Assembly (NCBI GenBank): GCA_963825625.1
Contig: CAWGUF010000029.1
Coordinates: 186,001-250,000, forward strand
Origin: CAMDPA01 sp963825625
GTDB taxonomy: Bacteria; Pseudomonadota; Alphaproteobacteria; Rhizobiales; Hyphomicrobiaceae
DNA length: 64,000 nt
Direction: 5' to 3'
Part shown: in pieces, positions 18,474 through 25,959 of the stretch
How positions within the stretch are numbered: the first letter of the stretch is position 1
Layout of the letters: each line of letters begins with the position of its first letter
The notes under the pieces: model-generated
What the model was told of the DNA's origin: nothing
Seen by the model: the letters and a program-made list of their open reading frames with translations, nothing else
Databases searched by the model: none
Made by a program: the position numbers and the translations under genes

Positions 18474-20198
18474 TCACCCGCCGCCGCCCTTGTCCCCCTC
18501 TTTCGCGCCTTTCGCGTCTTTCGCACCTTTTTCGCCGGCCTTCGCCTTAGCCCCACTCCCGACCGGCGCCGGCGCGCTCGCCACCCGCGGACTGCAATCC
18601 TCGATCGTTGGCTCCAGGCAGCCGCTGATTGTCGCTGGCGAGAACAGCGGCCTGCGATTGTTGCGCGGATCCATGTAGAACCCTTTCACGGAGGAGAACA
18701 ACTCGCAGCCGCCGCCCCAACGCGTGTGACTGAAGCCCTTGCAGGCCTCGCCCATCTCCTCACACGTCTGCTGGCATTCCAGCGCGCTCAGTTGCAGATA
18801 TTCCTCCCCGCTGCGACGGTCCGACTTGATCTTGCTTTTCAGCCCGCTGACTTGCTCGAGAGCCGCACGCGGGATCGCGGTCCCCTGCACGAACTTCGCC
18901 CAGTGCAGGCGGAAGCGCGTGCGCCGTGGCGGCGTGATGCCGTAGGTGTATTCGGAGTACTCCGTTGCCTCGCCTTCCCGCACGCGGGCCGGCTCGTAGA
19001 AGGCAGCATCGCGTTTGAGTTGACAGCGCTCACGGACCGGATCGTAGGTGAAGGCCTTGCATTCCGTAAGCCCCACGCAACGAGCCTTGCACCAGAGATA
19101 GGATGACTTTTCGCGCCAGTTGTCTGCTTCAATCTCACCGCCCACGATCCTGGCCTGATCGATCCGCGTGAACCGCGCCCAATTGACCCCGACATAGAGC
19201 ACGTAAAGGCCAACCAGCGCGCCGATGGCAAGCGTGGCCACACTGCGAAACACCGAACGCCGGCGCAACGCATCGATCCGCGCCAATGCTGCCTCCCGAT
19301 GCTCGCTGTTGGGAAACTGCACGATGAAGCTCTGCAGGTAGGCAACATTGCGCGTCGCCCTGACTGCCTGCCAGTAACTCTGCTCGCGCGCCCCCTCTCG
19401 CTCGCGTCGCAGACGCTCCACCGCTTCCGGCGGCAGACCCTCGGGCGGCGCGTGTGGGTCGACCTCCGCGAATACGAATGGCTCGAACAATGCCGAGTGA
19501 TCCCACGGAATCTGAGTGCCTTTGGTGTCATTGTAGACATCGATACGCACACGCATCATCACTTCGGAAATCTGCAGCAGCGGCGCATCGACGTGCGCCA
19601 GCAGCGCCTTCGTGAACGGACTGTTGTCGCCCTCCCCGTCAAGCGCGACGAAATGCGGCTGCGTTGCGAACGCGACATACACGCCCTTTGGCGCTCGCAC
19701 ATTCGCCAACCCGTGCTCGCTTGCCAGACCGCGATAGCCCCGTCCGTCCAGCGTCCGCGGCAGCGGATTGTTCCGGCAGCAGTCGAGCAGGATGACACTT
19801 GTGGCAGCTGCACTGCCCATCGCTTCCATGACGACATTGAGCTCGACGCACCGGCTCCTCAACTCCAGTTTGTTGCGGATGTCCGCGTCCACCGGCAGCA
19901 GGTAGTTCTCTGAATCCACCTGGATGCCGTGACCGGCATAGAACAGGATGGCACTGACTGTGCTGCCGCCCGCTGACGCCTCCGCGAGCTCTCGGCAGAA
20001 CGTCCCGACGGCAGACAACATCTCGCCGCTGGCCAGATCGATGGCCGCGTTCACCTGAAAGCCCAGCCTGCGCAAGGCATCGGCCATCGCCCTTGCATCG
20101 TTTGCCGGGTTTCGCAGCGAATCCGAGCCAATGTAGTTGGCGTTTCCGATCACGAGCGCCAGTCGAGTCACTGGCTTGCCTGCTGCGACATCGGCCAT
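18474..20198 (-). CDS. membrane metacaspase-like protein with PAN/apple-like modules
   Basis: A 574-residue protein starting MADVAAGKPV behind GGAGGGG. Residues about 10-250 are a caspase fold: the catalytic His is H90 (ILFYAGHGIQ) and Cys is C141 (ILLDCCRNNP). A charged helical region (EAVERLRREREGAREQ) leads to one transmembrane helix (ATLAIGALVGLYVLYVGVNW). After it come two cysteine-patterned PAN/apple-like modules (IVGGEIEADNW...LWCKARCVGL..CKAFTYD...CQLK and LECQQTCEEMGEACKGFS...CELFSSVKG). The tail is low-complexity Lys/Gly/Asp. By the positive-inside rule the caspase would be cytoplasmic and the disulphide-type modules periplasmic. Confidence 0.85.
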   Translation of the reverse strand: MADVAAGKPVTRLALVIGNANYIGSDSLRNPANDARAMADALRRLGFQVNAAIDLASGEMLSAVGTFCRELAEASAGGSTVSAILFYAGHGIQVDSENYLLPVDADIRNKLELRSRCVELNVVMEAMGSAAATSVILLDCCRNNPLPRTLDGRGYRGLASEHGLANVRAPKGVYVAFATQPHFVALDGEGDNSPFTKALLAHVDAPLLQISEVMMRVRIDVYNDTKGTQIPWDHSALFEPFVFAEVDPHAPPEGLPPEAVERLRREREGAREQSYWQAVRATRNVAYLQSFIVQFPNSEHREAALARIDALRRRSVFRSVATLAIGALVGLYVLYVGVNWARFTRIDQARIVGGEIEADNWREKSSYLWCKARCVGLTECKAFTYDPVRERCQLKRDAAFYEPARVREGEATEYSEYTYGITPPRRTRFRLHWAKFVQGTAIPRAALEQVSGLKSKIKSDRRSGEEYLQLSALECQQTCEEMGEACKGFSHTRWGGGCELFSSVKGFYMDPRNNRRPLFSPATISGCLEPTIEDCSPRVASAPAPVGSGAKAKAGEKGAKDAKGAKEGDKGGGG

Positions 20199-20408
20199 TG
20201 CACTTGCCCCTCCACACCCACACATCCGCCACCGGCCATACCGGGCCGCAAACAAACATGATCTGGATCACATCACGCCACCCAGGCGCCCGGCGCGGTT
20301 GTGGTATGCGATTGATCCCATCCAGCATCCCGCCCTGATGTATTGCGCTCAGGAACGATGCGTTGCACGTTGTATGCTGTCTCACCTCATTCCGTACCCC
20401 AAGGGCAC

Positions 20409-21665
20409 ATGAAGCTTCCCTGGCTCGATCTCGCCGCTCTGTCACAAAGTCCGGCTGTGCGCGTATGGCGCCATCGCAACTTCGCGATATTCATGTCGGG
20501 GCTTGCGCCATACTACATCACCGGCTGGATCCAGCGGGTCGCCGTAGGCTGGCTGGCCTGGGAGCTGTCGTACTCCTACGCGTGGGTCGGCGCAATCGCG
20601 GCGGCGGACCTGGCGCCGATGATGTTCCTCGGCCCATTCGCCGGGGCCATCGTCGATCGCACCGACCCGATGCGCATGATGCGCTGGGCCCAGCTGATCA
20701 TGACGATCGAAGCCCTGATCATGGCGATCGTCACCCTCACCGGCCTGATGACAGTCGAATTGCTGTTCGTGCTGGCGCTGATTACCGGAGCCATCCAGCC
20801 GCTCTACACCGCCGGCCGGCAGACCATCGTACCCTCCAGCGTACCCCGCCAGGATTTCCCCAGTGCAGTATCCCTCGACAGCACCCTGTTCCACGGATCG
20901 CGCTTCATCGGCCCGATGCTGGCTGCCATCATCATCGCCTGGGGCAGCGTCGGTATGGCCTTCCTGGTCCATGTCGCCGGCTGCCTGATGTTCTACATCC
21001 AGGTCTGTCGCCTGGACCTGAAGATCGACCGCTCCAACCGCTCCCAGGAGAGCGTTATTTCCGACATCAAGGCAGGCTTCCTCTACGTACGCAATCACAC
21101 CGGTATGTGGTCGCTGTTCTGGCTGCTGTTCGTCGCCTCAGTGGTCGCGCGCCCGCTCCAGGACCTGCTTCCGGGTTTCGCCGGCGCCGTCTTTATGGCC
21201 GGTCCTTCCGGCCTCGCCTGGCTCACCTCATCGATGGGCGTCGGCTCCCTGCTGGCCTCGCTGGTCCTGGCCACGCGTGGCCATGTCCGCGGCTTGACCA
21301 GGATGGCGATCCTGTCCAGCGGCATGCTGGGCATCACCACCTTCCTGTTCGTCTCCACGACGACATTATGGGTGGCGATCATCATCGCCATCGCCTGGGC
21401 GTTCGCGCTGACGATGATGGGCGTCGCGATCCAGACCATGACGCAGATCGCCGTCTCCGATGCCATGCGGGGCCGGGTGATGATCCTGGTCGCTATGCTC
21501 TATCGTGGCGTGCCGGCGCTGGGCGCGGTGTTGATCGGCGCCGCCGCCGAGCTCGTCGGCCTCCGCCTGTCGTTCACGCTGTCGGCCGTCATCTGCGTTG
21601 TTGCGTGGCTGATGCTGGCGCGCCGCACCAGCCAGATCGACACCGCGATGGCTCGCCGCGATTGA
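20409..21665 (+). CDS. MFS transporter (EntS-like, MFS_3)
   Basis: About 418 residues with roughly twelve transmembrane helices. Opening residues MKLPWLDLAALSQSPAVRVWRHRNFAIFMSG and the loop GAIVDRTDPMRMM between helices 2 and 3 (the MFS A-motif position) resemble the EntS/MFS_3 group of exporters. ATG 20409 was chosen because the conserved 'R..NFaiF' start follows at normal distance; 22 further residues could be read upstream. Substrate unknown. It converges with the LRR gene, with a short repeat (21670-21704) in between. Confidence 0.88.
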   Translation: MKLPWLDLAALSQSPAVRVWRHRNFAIFMSGLAPYYITGWIQRVAVGWLAWELSYSYAWVGAIAAADLAPMMFLGPFAGAIVDRTDPMRMMRWAQLIMTIEALIMAIVTLTGLMTVELLFVLALITGAIQPLYTAGRQTIVPSSVPRQDFPSAVSLDSTLFHGSRFIGPMLAAIIIAWGSVGMAFLVHVAGCLMFYIQVCRLDLKIDRSNRSQESVISDIKAGFLYVRNHTGMWSLFWLLFVASVVARPLQDLLPGFAGAVFMAGPSGLAWLTSSMGVGSLLASLVLATRGHVRGLTRMAILSSGMLGITTFLFVSTTTLWVAIIIAIAWAFALTMMGVAIQTMTQIAVSDAMRGRVMILVAMLYRGVPALGAVLIGAAAELVGLRLSFTLSAVICVVAWLMLARRTSQIDTAMARRD

Positions 21666-21669
21666 CCCT

Positions 21670-21704
21670 CCAAAAGCAAAGAGGCGGGACCTTTCGGGCC
21701 GACC
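21670..21704. repeat. flanking direct repeat, copy A
   Basis: This copy, with core GAGGCGGGACCTTTCGGGCC, closely matches a second copy at 23759-23792 (24-base core, one mismatch) in the same orientation. The two copies bracket the LRR gene. Copy A lies between the ends of two convergent genes, so it could also act as a terminator. Confidence 0.65.
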
Positions 21705-21717
21705 AATGGGCCCGGCT

Positions 21718-23703
21718 TCAGGCCAACATCATGATAAGATCGATGATTTTGTGTAGAGTTGGTGAAGCTGGCAATTCGCTGATGATTGCGCGAATAACAA
21801 GCTCGTTTGTGGAAACGAAATTTACGAATGCCGCACCACTGATCCCACCGACCAAAGTCGCAGCAGTCGCTTTGGCAGCCCAGCCAGCCGCTCCTTGCGC
21901 CCTCTCGCGCACGATGCGGTAAGCCCGTCTCAGCAGCTCCAGCGCCAGATTGCGACTGGACCGGCTAGAAAACTCCTTCGCCCTGTCGGCAGAAGGCGAT
22001 TGACCTTCAGCATCAGCAGCGATGTCCTGCATGATCTCAGCAGCTTCGGGCGCGATGGCCTCTGGCGCGAGACGGGCGGCCTCGGCGATCTCGCGGGCGG
22101 CCTTCGTTAGTTCCTCGGTCGCTATCCGCAGCGCCGGATCAATCGACTGGCTGTCGAATTCCACGAGGCGCGGGTCGCCGGATGCGAACACGTTGAGGGT
22201 GTCGATCAGATCATCCAGGCAGCCGGCAACCTCCTCCGGCATCGGCGGCGTTTCCGGATCGCGCGCCTCACGCGCCCGCCGGTCGGCCTCCCCTGCGCGT
22301 CGCAGCGAGTTCATCCGTGACCAGAAGATGCGCTCCCTCAGCTCCGGAAGCTCCCCACCAATCGCCTGCAGCAGCCGCGAGGCAGTCTCGCGGGTACGAC
22401 CCAGCCGGTTGCTGTTGCCGCAGGCGTCGATCAACTGCTGCGCCTTCTCCTTGATCTCGTCGTAAAGCTCACGCTGTGCAGAGCTATCCAGCGGCGCGTC
22501 GTCCGGCCGGGCAGCGAGCTGAATGGGGCCATCCTCAGCCCCGCCGAATACCAGTGCGTTGGGCGCCTGCTCTGGAATCGCTTTCGGGTCGGGCAGCTCC
22601 GGCTGGCTTTCGGCCGGTGGCGTCCCATCTGCCCCGTCGGCATCGGGCGGCACATAGCCATCCGGAATGAACGAGGGCAGCCCCTGCTGGCGGCGCAGAT
22701 AGTTGATCGTCTCAACGGTCGTCGCGGGATGTCCGTACCTGATGAAGCCGTCGAAAGGCGCCTCGCCGGCGATCGGGTTGCCTGCATACCGAAGTCCGTA
22801 GATGCCGATTTTCTTGTGACGCCAAGCTCGGGCCGCAAGCTGAGTCAAATTCCCGATCACCTCCGGCAGCGCCGTCAGCCGGTTACCGGCGAGGGACAGC
22901 CACAGCAGCGCGGTGAGGCTGCCGATCGCCTCCGGCAGCGCCGTCAGCCGGTTGTTGCTGAGGACCAGCCGCTGCAGCGCGGCGAGGCTGCCGATCGCCT
23001 CCGGCAGCGCCGTCAGCCGGTTGTTGGAGAGGGACAGCCGCTGCAGCGCGGTGAGGCCGCCGATCGCGTCGGGCAGCGCCGTCAGCTGGTTGTCGGAGAG
23101 GGACAGCTCCTGCAGCGCGGTGAGGCCGCCGATCGCCTCCGGCAGCGCCGTCAGCCGGTTGTCGTCGAGGACCAGCCACTGCAGCGCGGTGAGGCTGCCG
23201 ATCGCCTCCGGCAGCGCCGTCAGCCGGTTGTCGTCGAGGACCAGCCACTGCAGCGCGGTGAGGCTGCCGATCGCCTCGGGCAGCGCCGTCAGCTGGTTGT
23301 CGGAGAGGGACAGCCGCTGCAGCGCGGTGAGGCCGCCGATCGCGTCGGGCAGCGCCGTGAGCTGGTTGGCCTCCAGGGCCAGCAGCTCGAGTTGCTTGTG
23401 TGCAGCGAAAAGATGCGCGGGCAGCGCACGCAGCGCATTGCATTTGTTTTTGTCGGTTTCGGTACGCTGGAAATCCGGCTTTTCGCTGACCTCCTTCTCA
23501 TAGCCAAGCCAAAGCTCTTTCAGACCCGCCATCGGCCGCATCTGGGGCAACAGCGCCGCCAGCGCCGCATCGTCGAGGCCGAGCCCACCGAGGTCCAGCT
23601 CCTCGCCGCCGGCCGCGATCGCCGCGGCGATTCGCCGGCGCGCCTCGTCCATCTGCGGCTGCATTGGAAAACTGTCGTCCATCCCACCCTCACGATTCGA
23701 CAT
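21718..23703 (-). CDS. leucine-rich-repeat protein with C-terminal hydrophobic segments
   Basis: A 661-residue protein. Residues 105-288 are eight 23-residue LRR units of the type LxxLxLxxNxLTALPEAIGSLTA; units 3 and 4 are almost identical even as DNA. A degenerate unit precedes them (LKELWLGYEK). A conserved-looking link follows (HKKIGIYGLRYAGNPI...IRYGHPATTVETINYLRRQ). The second half is a long charged helical region (EELTKAAREIAEAARLAPEA) and the end is hydrophobic (AATLVGGISGAAFVNFV and ELVIRAIISELPA), probably membrane-associating. No kinase, GTPase or nuclease motif was seen. Start ATG 23703. Function unknown; the layout suggests a sensor linked to a membrane module. Confidence 0.85.
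   Translation of the reverse strand: MSNREGGMDDSFPMQPQMDEARRRIAAAIAAGGEELDLGGLGLDDAALAALLPQMRPMAGLKELWLGYEKEVSEKPDFQRTETDKNKCNALRALPAHLFAAHKQLELLALEANQLTALPDAIGGLTALQRLSLSDNQLTALPEAIGSLTALQWLVLDDNRLTALPEAIGSLTALQWLVLDDNRLTALPEAIGGLTALQELSLSDNQLTALPDAIGGLTALQRLSLSNNRLTALPEAIGSLAALQRLVLSNNRLTALPEAIGSLTALLWLSLAGNRLTALPEVIGNLTQLAARAWRHKKIGIYGLRYAGNPIAGEAPFDGFIRYGHPATTVETINYLRRQQGLPSFIPDGYVPPDADGADGTPPAESQPELPDPKAIPEQAPNALVFGGAEDGPIQLAARPDDAPLDSSAQRELYDEIKEKAQQLIDACGNSNRLGRTRETASRLLQAIGGELPELRERIFWSRMNSLRRAGEADRRAREARDPETPPMPEEVAGCLDDLIDTLNVFASGDPRLVEFDSQSIDPALRIATEELTKAAREIAEAARLAPEAIAPEAAEIMQDIAADAEGQSPSADRAKEFSSRSSRNLALELLRRAYRIVRERAQGAAGWAAKATAATLVGGISGAAFVNFVSTNELVIRAIISELPASPTLHKIIDLIMMLA
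22840..23391 (-). repeat. tandem 69-bp repeats encoding LRR units (8 copies)
   Basis: Eight in-frame 69-base units inside the LRR gene. The two central units, about 23145-23213 and 23214-23282 on the plus strand, differ at a single base, which indicates a recent duplication or ongoing homogenisation. Such an array can expand and contract by slippage or recombination. Confidence 0.9.
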
Positions 23704-23758
23704 GATGCTGCCAGATTATCCGGGGCGGGACGACGGAAATAGGGCAGAGTGCACCCCG

Positions 23759-23792
23759 CCAAAGCCAAGAGGCCGGACCTTTCGGGCCGACC
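23759..23792. repeat. flanking direct repeat, copy B (also possible glnA terminator)
   Basis: Core GAGGCCGGACCTTTCGGGCC matches copy A at 21670-21704. In this copy GGCCGGACC and GGGCCGACC can pair (7 of 9) around a TTTC loop, so it may end glnA transcription on the minus strand as well. Confidence 0.65.
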
Positions 23793-23826
23793 CCTTCGCG
23801 ATTGCAGTGGCTCCAGAGCCGTCGGC

Positions 23827-25233
23827 TTACGCCGAGTAGTACATATCGAACTCGACTGGATGCGGCGTCATCTCGTAACGCGCGTTCTCCTCCATCTTCA
23901 GCTCGATGTAGGCGTCGATCATGTCGTCGGTGAACACGCCGCCCATCTTCAGGAAGGCGCGGTCCTTGTCCAGCGTCGTCAAGGCTTCCCGCAGCGAGCC
24001 GCACACGGTCGGGATCTCGGCCAGCTCCGCCGGCGGCAGATCGTACAGGTTCTTGTCCATCGGATCGCCGGGATTGATCTTGTTCTGGATCCCGTCGAGG
24101 CCCGCCATCAGCATCGCCGCGAACGCAAGATATGGATTGGCCGTCGGATCCGGGAACCGCACCTCGACCCGCTTTGCCTTCGGGCTCGTCGTATACGGAA
24201 TACGGCACGAGGCCGACCGATTGCGCGCCGAATACGCCAGCAGCACCGGCGCCTCATACCCCGGCACCAGCCGCTTGTAGGAGTTCGTCGACGGATTGGA
24301 GAAGGCGTTAATCGCCTTGGCATGCTTCAGGATGCCGCCGATATAGTGCAGGCAGGTGTCGGACAGATCAGCGTACTTGTTGCCTGCGAACGTCGGCGTA
24401 TCGCCCTTCCAGATCGACTGGTGGCAGTGCATGCCGGAGCCGTTGTCGCCGAACACCGGCTTGGGCATGAACGTCGCCGTCTTGCCGTACGCCTGCGCGA
24501 CGTTATGGACGACATACTTGTAGATCTGCATGTGATCGGCGATCGTCACCATCGGTGCGAACTTGATGCCGAGCTCGTGCTGAGCTGAAGCCACCTCGTG
24601 GTGATGCTTTTCGACGCTGACGCCCATCTCGGCCATCACCGACAGCATCTCCGAGCGGATATCCTGGCAGGAATCGACGGGCGGCACCGGGAAATACCCG
24701 CCCTTGGTGCGCGGCCGGTGACCCAGGTTGCCCATCTCGTAATCGGTGCCCGAGTTGGACGGCAGCTCCGACAAATCCACACGGAACCCCGTGCTGTAGG
24801 GGTCGGCCGTGAACTTCACGTCATCGAAAATGAAGAACTCCGCTTCCGGACCGAAGAACACCGTGTCGCCGACGCCCGTCGACTTCATGTAGGCTTCGGC
24901 GCGCTTTGCGATGGCGCGCGGGTCGCGCTCGTACAGCTCGCCCGTCGACGGCTCCAACACGTCGCAGAAAATTGCCAGCGTCGTTTGCGCAAAGAACGGA
25001 TCCATGTGCGCCGATGCCGGATCCGGCATCAGCAGCATGTCGGAGGCCTCGATACCCTTCCAGCCCGCGATCGATGAGCCGTCGAAAGCGTAGCCATCGG
25101 CGAACGTGCCGTCGTCAACGCAGCTCGAATCGGCAGTCACGTGCTGCATCTTGCCCTTGGTGTCTGTGAACCTCAGATCGACGAACTTGACGTCCTTGTC
25201 CCTGATCATCTTGAGGACTTCCGAAGGATTCAT
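23827..25233 (-). CDS. glnA: glutamine synthetase type I
   Basis: A 468-residue GSI enzyme that makes glutamine from glutamate, ammonia and ATP. Visible signatures are FDGSSIAGWKGIEASDMLL near the N-terminus, the ATP-binding KPVFGDNGSGMHCHQS and the glutamate-binding NRSASCRIP. The adenylylation tyrosine is present in KNLYDLPPAEL, so it is the beta type controlled by GlnE. ATG 25233 has an excellent AGGAGGGG site; the frame upstream is unlikely. It is downstream of glnB on the same strand, the standard alphaproteobacterial glnBA operon. Confidence 0.98.
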   Translation of the reverse strand: MNPSEVLKMIRDKDVKFVDLRFTDTKGKMQHVTADSSCVDDGTFADGYAFDGSSIAGWKGIEASDMLLMPDPASAHMDPFFAQTTLAIFCDVLEPSTGELYERDPRAIAKRAEAYMKSTGVGDTVFFGPEAEFFIFDDVKFTADPYSTGFRVDLSELPSNSGTDYEMGNLGHRPRTKGGYFPVPPVDSCQDIRSEMLSVMAEMGVSVEKHHHEVASAQHELGIKFAPMVTIADHMQIYKYVVHNVAQAYGKTATFMPKPVFGDNGSGMHCHQSIWKGDTPTFAGNKYADLSDTCLHYIGGILKHAKAINAFSNPSTNSYKRLVPGYEAPVLLAYSARNRSASCRIPYTTSPKAKRVEVRFPDPTANPYLAFAAMLMAGLDGIQNKINPGDPMDKNLYDLPPAELAEIPTVCGSLREALTTLDKDRAFLKMGGVFTDDMIDAYIELKMEENARYEMTPHPVEFDMYYSA

Positions 25234-25407
25234 GGTCTGACCCCCTCCTGGGATTGGGTTGCTGGTTGCTTGGTTTATCTGATGAGCGGCATAGGCATTA
25301 AAAGGCTGGCACCGAACCGTAGACAGCTTGAAGTCGTATCTGGGCATCACGAGGCAAATCGCCAGCCGCCATCAAGTGGCGCCGGCGACAAAGGCCTGCA
25401 GCTTGGC

Positions 25408-25746
25408 TCAGATCGCGTCGGGACCTGTCTCGCCGGTGCGAATGCGGATAGCCTCCTCGACATTGGAGATGAAGATTTTCCCGTCACCGATGCGGCCCGT
25501 CTTAGCTGCCTTCTGGATCGCCTCTACCGCCTTGTCCAGCATATCATCGGCAAGAACCACCTCGATTTTCACTTTAGGCAGGAAATCAACGACGTATTCG
25601 GCGCCCCGGTAGAGCTCGGTGTGCCCCTTCTGGCGCCCGAAGCCCTTGGCCTCGAGCACAGTGATGCCTTGAAGACCGACCTCCTGCAGCGCTTCTTTTA
25701 CTTCGTCGAGCTTGAACGGCTTGATGATCGCCTCGATTTTCTTCAT
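25408..25746 (-). CDS. glnB: nitrogen regulatory protein P-II
   Basis: A 112-residue PII protein starting MKKIEAIIKPFKLDEVKEAL. The uridylylation site is tyrosine 51 in the T-loop (GHTELYRGAEYVVDFLPK), and the B and C loops (KTGRIGDGKIFISNVEEAIRIRTGE) are complete. PII senses 2-oxoglutarate and energy and controls glutamine synthetase adenylylation and the NtrB/NtrC system. It stands 174 bases upstream of glnA and 63 bases downstream of a good sigma-54 promoter. Confidence 0.98.
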   Translation of the reverse strand: MKKIEAIIKPFKLDEVKEALQEVGLQGITVLEAKGFGRQKGHTELYRGAEYVVDFLPKVKIEVVLADDMLDKAVEAIQKAAKTGRIGDGKIFISNVEEAIRIRTGETGPDAI

Positions 25747-25808
25747 GCGATGTCTCGAACCTCCACGAGCCCACTCCGTCGGATCTTCTATCCACGGCAC
25801 TGTGAAAT

Positions 25809-25824
25809 AGCACGCAGCGTGCCA
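25809..25824 (-). promoter_or_regulatory. sigma-54 (-24/-12) promoter of glnBA
   Basis: Read on the minus strand the bases are TGGCACGCTGCGTGCT, preceded by T. This matches the sigma-54 consensus TGGCACG-N4-TTGCW with correct GG to GC spacing and one mismatch in the -12 box. It lies 63 bases upstream of the glnB start codon. NtrC-dependent sigma-54 transcription of glnB is established in several alphaproteobacteria. I could not see a convincing NtrC dyad upstream. Confidence 0.8.
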
Positions 25825-25959
25825 AACTGGCACTCGCCCACTAACGGATGATATGTCAAATACTTAAGACGCAACGACCAACCTGTCGCACCAAACATCC
25901 AGCCGCAGCATGCCATTTAACAAGGCAACATGCCCAAAATATAATCACCAAGGTGGTCA

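Noticed and set aside
20363..21922. 519-residue plus-strand frame over the MFS gene
   Set aside because: Arg/Pro/His-rich composition and no family match; the MFS frame at 20409-21665 has twelve clear helices.
22729..23742. Long plus-strand open frame of repeated QRRQPVV-like units
   Set aside because: It is the antisense shadow of the LRR array; the leucine-rich repeats on the minus strand explain the periodicity.
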